Assembly: GCA_903837075.1 (NCBI GenBank)
Contig: CAILTI010000030.1
Coordinates: forward strand, 1 to 33,455
Origin: an uncultured bacterium
GTDB lineage: Bacteria > Patescibacteriota > Minisyncoccia > Phycocordibacterales > PALSA-1337
Direction: 5' to 3'
Length of the DNA: 33,455 nt
Positions 24,163-33,040 of the stretch are shown piece by piece. The notes under the pieces are model-generated. The model did no database searches, was not told the origin of the DNA, and worked only from the letters and a program-made list of their open reading frames with translations. Within the stretch, counting starts at the first letter, position 1, and each line of letters begins with the position of its first letter. The position numbers were made by a program, and so were the translations under genes.

Positions 24163-25017
24163 CTAGCCTATCGCCGTTCTATTTATCGATAGAGCGAAGG
24201 CGCCAGTACCCAGATCTACCCCTATTCTCTGCGCCAGTGAACGCATATAGGTACCACTCGAACATCTGACGAGTAATCTGATGACTGGAGAATTTGAGAC
24301 GCCACCTTCCTTACAGTCCTTACAGTTTTTGCCACATAGGGAATCTGAGACGCCATCTTCCTTACAGTCCTTACAGTTTTTGCCACGTAGGGAATTTGAC
24401 GAAAAATTCGTCAAAACTTCCCGCCACCGTTTCCCTATCACCTCCTGTCGGAAATCCCCTTTTACCAGATCAATATTCCCGACCATTCTCGCCAGCAACC
24501 CCTCTGCCGTGATAGTCCCAGTATCTATCACTCGAATAGAGTATATTTCCACCTCTCTCGTCGGCATAACTTCTGGCAATGCACCACTCCTCGCCAGTTC
24601 GTGCAGCTGCCGTCCATTTACTGTTTTCGACGAATACGGCGGGTATTCCTGAGCAAATTTCCCCACATATTTCTGCAACCAGTCCTGCGCCGGGTAAGCC
24701 CACAGATCATTTACACCCTGCGCATCCTGAACGATTCCCAACGCATCATAGGTATCTGTCGAGATACCTATCAGGATTTCAACCTCATACTCTTTGTCCA
24801 TGCCGAGATATTTTTCCTTGTCCTTACATTCATCACCTATCAAGATCAAGATTTTCCCCTCCGCCATAGGATCCAGTCGTCCAGCATAGGTCATCGGCAC
24901 ATTTTCCCAAGTATATCCGGTGACACAAGCCTCCGATGTACGTATCTTTCCTGCACGAAATCTCTCCAACGCCTCGAGAGGCGTCTCGCCTACCAACTTT
25001 TCTATGATCTCGGACAT
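24163..25017 (-). CDS. truB: tRNA pseudouridine(55) synthase TruB, divergent with repeat insert
   Basis: TruB makes pseudouridine 55 in the T-loop of tRNAs. The catalytic Asp is in YAGRLDPMAEGKILILIG (residue about 49, family consensus GxLDPxAxGvL). YEVEILIGISTDTYDALG and AQEYPPYSSKTVNGRQLHELARSG follow, then the C-terminal RCSSGTYMRSLAQRIGVDLG block. The N-terminus lacks the usual LLIDKPxGxTS segment and instead starts MSEIIEKLVGETPLEALERFR. An insert at about residues 206-243 is made of two copies of a 17-residue unit with GKNCKDCKE. The start is 6 bp after an extended -10 (TGC TAACAT), so probably leaderless. It is divergent from hisS. Confidence 0.9.
   Translation of the reverse strand: MSEIIEKLVGETPLEALERFRAGKIRTSEACVTGYTWENVPMTYAGRLDPMAEGKILILIGDECKDKEKYLGMDKEYEVEILIGISTDTYDALGIVQDAQGVNDLWAYPAQDWLQKYVGKFAQEYPPYSSKTVNGRQLHELARSGALPEVMPTREVEIYSIRVIDTGTITAEGLLARMVGNIDLVKGDFRQEVIGKRWREVLTNFSSNSLRGKNCKDCKEDGVSDSLCGKNCKDCKEGGVSNSPVIRLLVRCSSGTYMRSLAQRIGVDLGTGAFALSINRTAIG
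24289..24415. repeat. 51-bp tandem repeat plus 9-bp palindrome inside truB
   Basis: Copies at 24290-24340 and 24341-24391 are nearly identical, with the first bases of a third copy. A perfect inverted repeat TTTGACGAA/TTCGTCAAA (24395-24415) follows directly. The 51-bp unit is 17 codons, so the frame is preserved. Confidence 0.88.
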
Positions 25018-25023
25018 AGGGTG

Positions 25024-25032
25024 ATGTTAGCA
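25024..25032 (-). promoter_or_regulatory. truB extended -10 (TGC TAACAT), leaderless
   Basis: On the minus strand TGC TAACAT is followed by six bases (CACCCT) and the ATG. No consensus -35. Confidence 0.5.
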
Positions 25033-25052
25033 CGAATCACGATACGCTTCAG

Positions 25053-25100
25053 CCAATGCAATATCCAATGCAATATCCAATGTAATATCCAGCGATATTT
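25053..25100. repeat. Four 12-bp tandem repeats between truB and hisS
   Basis: CCAATGCAATAT, CCAATGCAATAT, CCAATGTAATAT and the degenerate CCAGCGATATTT run head to tail in the divergent spacer, upstream of the -10 elements of both genes. Confidence 0.88.
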
Positions 25101-25137
25101 TACCAACGATATTTAACTTTTAGATTCTCCAACTTCC

Positions 25138-25146
25138 TGCTACAAT
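25138..25146 (+). promoter_or_regulatory. hisS extended -10 (TGC TACAAT), leaderless
   Basis: TGC TACAAT is followed by GTATAC and then the ATG at 25153, so +1 should be at the start codon. No -35 consensus. Confidence 0.55.
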
Positions 25147-25152
25147 GTATAC

Positions 25153-26529
25153 ATGGCAGATAAAGCCAAAAAACTCAATACTGAGGCCTACAAAGGCGTT
25201 CGTGATTTCTTTCCGAAAGATATGTCTGTGGAAAAGAGCATTTTTGGCATCTGGAGAAATGTAGCCGAGAAATACGGTTACGAGGAATACGGTGCATCCG
25301 TACTGGAACCAGCTGAACTCTATCGTGCAAAATCCGGCGAAGAGATCGTCAACGAACAAACATACACCTTTACAGATAGAGGTGATCGCGAAGTGACACT
25401 GCGCCCAGAGATGACACCAACAGTCGCACGCATGGTCGCCGCCAGGAAACGTGAACTGGTATTCCCTCTACGCTGGTACTCGATCCCAAATCTATTCAGA
25501 TACGAACAACCACAGAGAGGACGAGTTCGAGAACATTGGCAGCTCAATGTCGATATTTTTGGCATAAATTCTATAAACGCAGAGATCGAGGTTATCAACA
25601 TCGCCTATGACATCATGCGGAGTTATGGTCTCAAGAATACTGATTTTGAGATCCGCGTGAACAGTCGCAGACTGATGAACTATATTATCGGCGAGTTTTT
25701 CGGCACGGACGAGGTTTCTATAAAGAAGATAACCAAACTGATCGACAAGAAAGACAAGATGCAGCCAGAACTATTCAGTATCGCTGTCCGAGACGTATTC
25801 TTCTCCGCACGTGACACTATCAAAAACCCGATGGGTGGTAGCAGTTCAGAAGCACCGAGTCCTGATGCAGCTACAGACGGACTGCTCACACTACTCAACT
25901 CTGGCAATTTCGCAGAGTTCGCTTCCAGATTGCCTCAAACTGTCGATGAACATGTCGGACTAAAGGAAGTCCGCGAAGTCATAGCTGGACTAGAGAATCT
26001 AGGTATCACCAACGTCAGATTTGATCAGACACTGATGCGTGGTTTCGACTATTACACTGGGATCGTATTCGAAGTGTTCGATCTGAACCCAGCGAACCGT
26101 CGCGCCGTCTTTGGTGGAGGCAGATATGACGATCTGCTCGCATTGTTCGGTAATGAGAAAGTCTCCGGAGTAGGTTTCGGTGCCGGCGACGTCACAGCCC
26201 GCGACATCATGGAAACGTATGGCAGATTACCCGTATGCGCCGCTCCAGCAGAGATAGCTATATGTATAGTTGGAGAACAGAATATTCCCTACGCTATGGA
26301 TGTTGCACAGGAACTGCGTGAAAAAGGTACCCGAGTGATGGTTGATTTTTCCGGCAAGAAACTCGGCGATCAGATCAGCAACGCGGACAAACGTGGTGTA
26401 GCGAAAGTGATATGCATAGGAGATGAGGAGGTGAAGACTGGTAAGCTGATAATAAAGGACTTGCAATCAGGTAATGAAATGGAAATGGCGGCAGATAAAC
26501 TTCCAGGTACGGTCGACGAGAGTCGATAG
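25153..26529 (+). CDS. hisS: Histidine-tRNA ligase
   Basis: A class II synthetase that charges tRNA-His. Motif 1 region GVRDFFPKDMSVEKSIFGIWRNVAE, the TLRPEMTPTVAR block (82-93), motif 2 FRYEQPQRGRVREHWQLNVDIFG (115-137), HisA MRGFDYYTGIVFEVFD, HisB GGGRYDDLL and motif 3 VSGVGFGAGDV. The C-terminal anticodon-binding domain starts at PAEIAICIVGEQ. 458 aa, slightly over the usual ~420-430. The start at 25153 is supported by the -10 placed exactly at leaderless distance. Confidence 0.96.
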   Translation: MADKAKKLNTEAYKGVRDFFPKDMSVEKSIFGIWRNVAEKYGYEEYGASVLEPAELYRAKSGEEIVNEQTYTFTDRGDREVTLRPEMTPTVARMVAARKRELVFPLRWYSIPNLFRYEQPQRGRVREHWQLNVDIFGINSINAEIEVINIAYDIMRSYGLKNTDFEIRVNSRRLMNYIIGEFFGTDEVSIKKITKLIDKKDKMQPELFSIAVRDVFFSARDTIKNPMGGSSSEAPSPDAATDGLLTLLNSGNFAEFASRLPQTVDEHVGLKEVREVIAGLENLGITNVRFDQTLMRGFDYYTGIVFEVFDLNPANRRAVFGGGRYDDLLALFGNEKVSGVGFGAGDVTARDIMETYGRLPVCAAPAEIAICIVGEQNIPYAMDVAQELREKGTRVMVDFSGKKLGDQISNADKRGVAKVICIGDEEVKTGKLIIKDLQSGNEMEMAADKLPGTVDESR

Positions 26530-26602
26530 TGTAGTGATGATTTCAAATTTGATTTTGTAACGGCATTTTCCATTTTTACTTTTCCATTTTCCATTATCTA
26601 CC

Positions 26603-27178
26603 ATGCGTAAAATAACATTCGATATCGAAACGAAGAACTTTTTTCAAGATGTCGGATCCAATGATCCTGTAGATCTAGATATTTCTGTGGTGTGTATTCA
26701 CGATTCCCTCGACGATAGCTATCAGAGTTTTCTGGAGAAGGATTTCAAGAAGCTCTGGCCGATCATCGAGCAGGCTGATATTCTGATCACCTGGAACGGT
26801 GACCATTTCGATATTCCATTACTCAACAAATACTATCCGGGAGATCTGAAGAAGATAAAGAGTCTCGATCTGATGAAAGAGGTTCAGAAAACTCTAGGTA
26901 GACGCCTGAAGCTCGACAGCGTCGGCGAAGCGACTCTCGGTAGGAACAAATCTGGTAATGGCGCTGACGCCGTGGAGTGGTGGAGAACTGGCGAGATAAA
27001 CAAGATCATCAAGTACTGTATAGAAGATGTCAGACTGACGAAGGATCTCTATGATTTCGCGGTGCAAAATGGTCATCTAAAGTTCAAAGATTTTGGCAAC
27101 CTGAAAGATATCAAACTCGATACTTCCAGTTGGGAGGTTCCCGCATCATCTGCGATGACTTATACATTGCCGTTTTAG
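26603..27178 (+). CDS. DEDD-type 3'-5' exonuclease (ribonuclease H-like, DNA pol B exo-like)
   Basis: 191 aa. Exo I: FDIETK (D and E, residues 6-8). Exo II: LITWNGDHFDIPLLNKY (N and D). Exo III: YCIEDVRLTKDLYDF (Tyr and Asp with the YxxxD spacing). This is a stand-alone RNase H-like exonuclease domain as in YprB-type and PolB proofreading domains; no polymerase part follows. It may act in DNA repair or RNA turnover; the substrate cannot be told. The 73 bp after hisS are T-rich without a clear terminator, so it could be read through from hisS. It is convergent with the FtsK-like gene. Confidence 0.88.
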   Translation: MRKITFDIETKNFFQDVGSNDPVDLDISVVCIHDSLDDSYQSFLEKDFKKLWPIIEQADILITWNGDHFDIPLLNKYYPGDLKKIKSLDLMKEVQKTLGRRLKLDSVGEATLGRNKSGNGADAVEWWRTGEINKIIKYCIEDVRLTKDLYDFAVQNGHLKFKDFGNLKDIKLDTSSWEVPASSAMTYTLPF

Positions 27179-27233
27179 GATGCGAAGTTATTGCGGGGAG
27201 AATATTTCGGCTTATCCATGATAGTTTATATGA

Positions 27234-28346
27234 TCAAACCTCTGCCGCCAGAACCTTCCTCGGCTCCGCACCATTCGCGGGACCGATAACTCCCCTATCC
27301 TCGAGCAGATCCAGTAATTTAGCAGCTCTAGAATAACCTATGCCGAGTGCACGTTGGATGAATGACGTAGACGCATTGCCTCGCGAAACTACCAGCTCCC
27401 TAGCCGGTTCATACATTTCGTCATTATCCTCTAGAGACTGCCTATTCATAGCATCAAATGCGCTCGCCACTAGAGCTCCCAGATCGATGCTATCTACAGT
27501 TTGCTCTTCATATTGTTCACATGCTGTTTTTACTATCGATTTCGCCTCCTCGTATGTGAACATATTGACCTGTCCACGAATAATATACTTCTTACCATCC
27601 CGGAATAGCATATCTCCAGGACCGTGCAGTAGACACGCCTCAGTAGTACCTATGACGAGTCTGGCATCAGCCGTCGCTGACATCTGTAAAGCTATACGCG
27701 CACTCATAGCACTTTGCAATTCTTTGCCAAACATCTTCGTATTGACCCTAGTTGAAGTGATGATGAGATGAACTCCGACAGAATGGCCAGTTTCTATGAC
27801 TCGCAATATGGCAGATATGGTTTCCTTTGGATATGTTTGTTCTAGGCTGGATAGGTCGTCTATGACAATAACTATTCGTGGCATAGTCTCTGGTAAAACG
27901 GGCTTCTCAGGATTCGATAGAACAGGCTCTAATACATTCTTATAATACATACTGATATCTTTGCAATGACAATTCTTCAATGTACTAAACCTTCGATCCA
28001 TCTCTTTGCTAGCCCATTTCATGGCCAATATCGCCTTCTTTGGGTCGATGATCACTGGCGTAAGGAGATGAGGGGTACTGTTATATACACTGAGCTCTAC
28101 ACGTTTCGGATCGATCAGGATACATCGCAATACATCTGGATCATTGTTAGCGATCAGTGTACTCAAGATATTGTGTAATACAGTAGACTTGCCCGATCCA
28201 GCCATCCCAGCGATGAATATATTCTTCAGTGTGACAAGGTCGATCACGAGATCATGGCCATATTCGTCTTTCGCAATGTTTACTTTTAGGTTTGTTTTCA
28301 TAGGTTTATTATATATGGTTATTTCCTTGTTTATAGGTTTTTTCAT
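27234..28346 (-). CDS. FtsK/SpoIIIE-family DNA translocase, soluble short form
   Basis: 370 aa. Walker A IAGMAGSGKSTVLHNIL (about 45-61), ILIDPKRVELSVYN, Walker B IVIVIDDLSSLE (about 158-169), the TSTRVNTKMFGKEL block (Q/T-rich sensor equivalent) and GPGDMLFRDGKK. The C-terminal about 60 residues form a winged-helix gamma-like domain (STSFIQRALGIGYSRAAKLLDLLEDRGVIGP), which in FtsK reads KOPS sequences. The N-terminal four-TM domain and linker are absent, so this is only the motor. It could work with a separate membrane partner, in DNA transfer, or as the cell's streamlined chromosome pump. Walker B has DD in place of the usual DE. Start 28346; MKTNLKVN at 28301 is an alternative. Confidence 0.9.
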   Translation of the reverse strand: MKKPINKEITIYNKPMKTNLKVNIAKDEYGHDLVIDLVTLKNIFIAGMAGSGKSTVLHNILSTLIANNDPDVLRCILIDPKRVELSVYNSTPHLLTPVIIDPKKAILAMKWASKEMDRRFSTLKNCHCKDISMYYKNVLEPVLSNPEKPVLPETMPRIVIVIDDLSSLEQTYPKETISAILRVIETGHSVGVHLIITSTRVNTKMFGKELQSAMSARIALQMSATADARLVIGTTEACLLHGPGDMLFRDGKKYIIRGQVNMFTYEEAKSIVKTACEQYEEQTVDSIDLGALVASAFDAMNRQSLEDNDEMYEPARELVVSRGNASTSFIQRALGIGYSRAAKLLDLLEDRGVIGPANGAEPRKVLAAEV

Positions 28347-28396
28347 AAAGGCTGGTTACGTGTAACACACTATACTATGGATTGCATTTCTCCACA

Positions 28397-30022
28397 TTAT
28401 CTAGCACCCTGTTCTTCCACCAAATCAGTAAAATACTTCCAGATGATATACATGATCTCCGTATCATATTTACAATACTCTAGCATTTCGAGTCTCTTCT
28501 TTTCAACTTCAGTACCAGTTAATTCCCCTACTGATATTTGTCTGTAGGCTTCTATAGCATCTGTACCATTCTGCACCCCGAGGTTCTTGTATGAGAAATC
28601 AGGCGCGATGACAGGCTGTACCTTCTTGATCGAAGCGCTTCCTCTGAAGCCGTGATGGACATAGTATTGATCATGCACGATACCCATGAGGTCATATGTA
28701 CGTAGAACTAGATCATTCAGGAAGTCCCTATCATCCTGTAGTGACATGAGGTTTGCCAGCTCATGATTGCGAGAGTTCTCAAAATTTTTGTACCATGAGA
28801 TAACTGTTCCGACCTTGCCTATATTTTTGCGTAGACTTTCCACTATCTTCTGAGCTGGGTCACCTTCTAGGATGATACATTCTAAATGCTCAGGTTTGGA
28901 ATGTTTGTCTCTCAATATATGCAGTGAGTACTGGAATACGATATGCTGGTACGGATGGTATCCGTCAAATGGTGGGATAGCAGTCGGATATGTTTCGTAG
29001 TCTAGGAAATACAGTGGAAACCGCAGCGAATCCAATTCCCTCTTTATGGCATCGATATCTACTATAGGCTGCTGGGATTTGTGCACTCTGACTTGATTGA
29101 GTTTTCTCGGTTTACTCGGTTCCTTACCTTTCGTGGGCTTCTTGGGCTTGAGACGGTCATCTTCTAGTACGTGAGCTATATCGATCGTACCCTCAGCCAA
29201 AAGCTCCGCCAAATATGCCTTGCTGTTTCCTATCTTATATAGATCATGAACGCTGTACGCTGGTACAGTAGGATTGCTGATACCAAATGAAGTGCAGTGT
29301 GCTGAACGGCCTCGAGTATAGTAACAAGAGCAATTCCCGACTGGTTCATTTTCTTGTGAGAGATATTCGTAAGCACTAGTCATGTGCGTCATCGCGACTG
29401 ATAGGAATGTATCATTGATAGACTCAGTCTTGTCAGTTATCTCAAATAGTTTCCCGAGATCGAGTTTACCCATACGAACATAATGTTTATCCAGTCGGAC
29501 GAGGTATTTCTTATTGAAATCAACTCCACACAGTTTCGCCACATTTGTCTGAAATGCCAGGTCGTATTCGTACTGTAGTTCCTTCTTTTTGTTCACCTTC
29601 TTGGGTTTGCCGTCTTCCTCCTCATCCTCGTCAAATACGCCACATTCTTCCTGACTGGTAGTCGACGACATCTTTATCTCGTATATGTCATAGGCGCTAG
29701 CTTCAGGATTCCATTTCAGAACATCGCATGCCGCCAGATATTCATCTGTGCTAAATACTGCCTGATATATGACAGGATGATGTTCACTGATCAGCTTCTT
29801 GGTCAGTTCCTGCGCACCAGCGCTCCTCTTTTCTATCAAATAACCGCCAGAAAACAAACCTCGTGCCAATTCCTCCACATCATTTCCCATAACACCCAAA
29901 GCCTTCTCGAAAGCGGATATCTCAAACTTGCGGTACTCCTCAGGCTTGTGCCATTTTATCCAGACGTTTTTGGCACATTCGCGGTATAGGATGAAGTCGG
30001 TTTTGGTGAGGTGGGTAGACAT
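28397..30022 (-). CDS. Cas4/RecB-like nuclease fused to DUF2779 (RNase H-like) domain
   Basis: About 541 aa from ATG 30022 (frame open to 30037; numbering below from 30037). The N-terminal half looks like a Cas4/AddB-type PD-(D/E)xK nuclease: LYRECAKNVWIKW with C21, DVL (D105), YEIK (E120, K122) and QYEYDLAF for the QhxxY-like helix. A late Cys cluster (C236, C238, C248 in CSCYYTRGRSAHC), together with C21, gives the four ligands of a Cas4-like iron-sulfur cluster. An acidic-basic linker interrupts the nuclease core. The C-terminal half is DUF2779: FLDYETYP (D346, E348), ISWYKNFENSRN and YCKYDTEIMY (D525), a DEDD RNase H-like layout. It follows hsdR by 39 bp on the same strand, suggesting co-transcription in a defence or repair locus. 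Confidence 0.83.
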   Translation of the reverse strand: MSTHLTKTDFILYRECAKNVWIKWHKPEEYRKFEISAFEKALGVMGNDVEELARGLFSGGYLIEKRSAGAQELTKKLISEHHPVIYQAVFSTDEYLAACDVLKWNPEASAYDIYEIKMSSTTSQEECGVFDEDEEEDGKPKKVNKKKELQYEYDLAFQTNVAKLCGVDFNKKYLVRLDKHYVRMGKLDLGKLFEITDKTESINDTFLSVAMTHMTSAYEYLSQENEPVGNCSCYYTRGRSAHCTSFGISNPTVPAYSVHDLYKIGNSKAYLAELLAEGTIDIAHVLEDDRLKPKKPTKGKEPSKPRKLNQVRVHKSQQPIVDIDAIKRELDSLRFPLYFLDYETYPTAIPPFDGYHPYQHIVFQYSLHILRDKHSKPEHLECIILEGDPAQKIVESLRKNIGKVGTVISWYKNFENSRNHELANLMSLQDDRDFLNDLVLRTYDLMGIVHDQYYVHHGFRGSASIKKVQPVIAPDFSYKNLGVQNGTDAIEAYRQISVGELTGTEVEKKRLEMLEYCKYDTEIMYIIWKYFTDLVEEQGAR

Positions 30023-30061
30023 TGTTATATATTGCATAATAATCTCAATAAGCTATTCTAA

Positions 30062-33031
30062 CTATTTATTAATCTTATTTACCACAAACTCAAATACACG
30101 TTCCTGAACAAATTTTTTCAATTCTGGACTCTTATCGAGTTTTTGATAAAGACTAAAGTGATCATCCAACATATCAACCAATTCATCTTGAAATAGTTCG
30201 TTGAATTTTAATTTCGCCGCATCTTTACTATTATTCATCACAGATCCCTGCAAGGTGTCACTTTTTAATAGTCTCATCGTAATACTGTTCAAAATTATTT
30301 TGTCCTTATCATTAAAATCTGTTCCGTATCTTTCATTAATCTCCTTAATAATTTTAGACAGAATATCCCACTCGTCAATATCAAATGATTTACTATCACC
30401 TGTTCCCATAGGATCAATAGTGCCTTCAGAATTTTCCAAAGTAATTGATGTACTTCCTCTCTTCTCAATCTTGTACGTTTCCATATCTATTGCTTCGAGT
30501 ACCTCATATGGAAGTGGGTTCTCTCGCTTTGGTAACTTTCTGATCAAATACTTCAGGAATATAAATAACTTCTCAAGCTGTGGGTCCTCGAAGGTTACAA
30601 TTTGTGAAATAAATGCGTACTTCTTGAGGTAATCAAATACGGTTGTTTTGAAACTCTCCATTTCTTCTTCTGTAAGATTCTCATCATTGATTCGAGAAAC
30701 TACTCCATCAATAATGTGATTGAGTTTATCCGGTGTTGCTTTGGCGTATAGCTCATCAACAAAACCATTCACTTCAAAGTCAGTAAAGAATTTAAATCCA
30801 CGTACATCACGTTCTAAGTCATGGAGGATGTTTGGATCAGTAGCTTCTGATAATACCGTAGTTGTGTAGTAGGGTTGGAATGATTCTTTTATATCATCAG
30901 TTTCATTTACAAAGTCGAGCACGAATGTATCATCCTTGCCATACGTTGTTCTGTTGAGACGAGACAATGTCTGAACCGCACCAACACCACCAAGCTTCTT
31001 ATCGACATACATCACTGAAAGTAATGGCTGATCGAATCCTGTCTGGAACTTCTCTGCAACAATTAAGAATTTATATTCATCATTTTTGAATTCTTCAGCT
31101 GTCTGACGTTCTGGGACCTTATTCATTTGACCTTCTGTATATTCAAGCTTGGTATCAATATCTTTGACGGTACCAGAAAAGGCTACAAGGGCTTTATGTC
31201 CATATCCCTTTTCCTTGAGATACTTATCAAAAGCAAGCTTGTATCGCACAGCATGAAGTCGTGACTTAGTTACCACCATAGCTTTTGCTTTACCAGCAAT
31301 AAGTGAAACAATCTTCTCTTCAAAATGTTCCACCATTATCGCTGTCTTTTTATCGATAGCATGCTCGTGTCGTTCAACATATCCAACCATTAGTCTTTGA
31401 GCTTTCTTTTTATCAAACTCTGGATCGTCTTCAACTTTTTTCAAAAGTCCAAAGTATGTCTCGTATGTTGTGTAATTCTTTAGCACATCAAGAATAAACT
31501 TCTCCTCGATAGCTTGCTTCATTGAGTATAGAGAGAACGGACCAAATTTACCTGTAAGTGGATCTTCTGTTCCAAAGAGTTCAAGAGTCTTTTGTTTTGG
31601 TGTTGCGGTAAATGCAAAAAAGCTTAGATTTGGTGATGCAACCTTTCGAGCTTTCATACGTTCAATGATTTGGTCTTCTACAGTCTTGAATGCTTTCTCT
31701 TCGTTCTCTGTTTCTTTTTCAGCCTCATCAAGTGTTAGGACCTGACGTAAATCAGCCGCAGATTCACCAGACTGTGATGAGTGAGCCTCGTCAATAATCA
31801 CAGCAAATTTTTTACCTTCCACCTTGTCTACGGCATCAACTATTACTGGGAACTTTTGCAAAGTGGTAGTAATAATCTTGACCCCTGATTCAAGTGATTC
31901 TTTGAGTTCCTTACCGCCATTTTCAATATGCTTAACCAAGCCCGTGATCTGACTAAAGCTATCAACTGTATTTGAAAGCTGTCTATCAAGTACACGACGG
32001 TCCGTAACCACGATTACACCATCAAATATATTCTTTCCTTCGTCATTGTGTAGTTCTGCAAGACGATGAGCGGTCCAAGCGATAGTATTACTTTTACCGG
32101 ACCCTGCACTGTGTTGAATAAGATAGTTTTTTCCTGAGCCATTCTTCTGTGCATCAATCACAATATTCTTTACTGTTTCGAGTTGATGATATCGAGGAAA
32201 TATGATCTTTTCTATCCTAGTTACTCTTCCATTGTCTCCTATTTTCTCTTCAGTCACTTCCTGTATAAAGTTTCCAAGCAAATCAAATACGCTGTCTTTG
32301 GACCAGATCTCTTCCCAAAGGTAATAAGTCTTATATTTACCTTCAGGTGCCACAGGATTAACTGAAGAATTTTCACTTCCTTTATTGAATGGTAAGAACC
32401 GTGTAGAAAGGCCACTAAGCTGAGTGGCCATGTGTGCCTGCTCGGTATCTACAGCAAAGTGAGTGAGGCATCGTTTGAATGATAGAAGTTTTTCTTTCTG
32501 GTCTCGGTCCGTTTTGTATTGAGATATGGCATTGATAACATTTTGACCAGTAAACTGATTTTTGAGTTCCGTTGTAAAGAGTGGGAGACCATTTACAAAA
32601 ATAACCATATCAATTGAATTTTCATTCTTGGCACTGTATTTTACCTGACGCATTACACTTAAAATATTTCCAGCATAATCTGCAAGTGTTTCTGGGTTCT
32701 TGTCATTCTCAGGCTTCCAATATGCTAGGCGAATATTTACTCCTCGATCCTTTACACCTTCACGTAAGACGCTCAATAGACCGCGAGAAAGAAGCTCTTC
32801 ATCTAGTCTAGCTAAGAATCTATTAGCCACATCACCACCGTATTGTTCAACTAATTTGTTCCAACTATCCTTTTGGGTAGTCTGAATAAACTCGAGAACC
32901 AACTCTGTATCCATACAAAGGTCTTTGTTATATGAGGAACTTGGTCGTGATCTATATTTATGTAGACTCACCAGCTGTTGCTCGATGAATTCTTCAAATC
33001 CTGATTCTTTTGTGTTTGTTTTTGTGGTCAT
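30062..33031 (-). CDS. hsdR: Type I restriction endonuclease subunit R (HsdR)
   Basis: 989 aa, the translocase/nuclease of a type I restriction-modification system. The N-terminal nuclease has SIDMVIFVNGLPLFTTELKNQ (D141, E155, K157). SF2 motor: QHSAGSGKSNT (Walker A, 309-315), VVTDRRVLDRQL, VIIDEAHSSQ (414-417), FFAFTATP, KFQTGFDQPLL and QTLSRLNRTTYGK. The C-terminal region is helical, with a short DUF3387-like part. Normally it works with HsdM and HsdS, which are not in the window; they may lie beyond the right edge. The gene is clearly more AT-rich than the housekeeping genes to its left, consistent with horizontal acquisition. An unknown gene ends 9 bp upstream on the same strand. Confidence 0.95.
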   Translation of the reverse strand: MTTKTNTKESGFEEFIEQQLVSLHKYRSRPSSSYNKDLCMDTELVLEFIQTTQKDSWNKLVEQYGGDVANRFLARLDEELLSRGLLSVLREGVKDRGVNIRLAYWKPENDKNPETLADYAGNILSVMRQVKYSAKNENSIDMVIFVNGLPLFTTELKNQFTGQNVINAISQYKTDRDQKEKLLSFKRCLTHFAVDTEQAHMATQLSGLSTRFLPFNKGSENSSVNPVAPEGKYKTYYLWEEIWSKDSVFDLLGNFIQEVTEEKIGDNGRVTRIEKIIFPRYHQLETVKNIVIDAQKNGSGKNYLIQHSAGSGKSNTIAWTAHRLAELHNDEGKNIFDGVIVVTDRRVLDRQLSNTVDSFSQITGLVKHIENGGKELKESLESGVKIITTTLQKFPVIVDAVDKVEGKKFAVIIDEAHSSQSGESAADLRQVLTLDEAEKETENEEKAFKTVEDQIIERMKARKVASPNLSFFAFTATPKQKTLELFGTEDPLTGKFGPFSLYSMKQAIEEKFILDVLKNYTTYETYFGLLKKVEDDPEFDKKKAQRLMVGYVERHEHAIDKKTAIMVEHFEEKIVSLIAGKAKAMVVTKSRLHAVRYKLAFDKYLKEKGYGHKALVAFSGTVKDIDTKLEYTEGQMNKVPERQTAEEFKNDEYKFLIVAEKFQTGFDQPLLSVMYVDKKLGGVGAVQTLSRLNRTTYGKDDTFVLDFVNETDDIKESFQPYYTTTVLSEATDPNILHDLERDVRGFKFFTDFEVNGFVDELYAKATPDKLNHIIDGVVSRINDENLTEEEMESFKTTVFDYLKKYAFISQIVTFEDPQLEKLFIFLKYLIRKLPKRENPLPYEVLEAIDMETYKIEKRGSTSITLENSEGTIDPMGTGDSKSFDIDEWDILSKIIKEINERYGTDFNDKDKIILNSITMRLLKSDTLQGSVMNNSKDAAKLKFNELFQDELVDMLDDHFSLYQKLDKSPELKKFVQERVFEFVVNKINK

Positions 33032-33040
33032 AAATTTATT

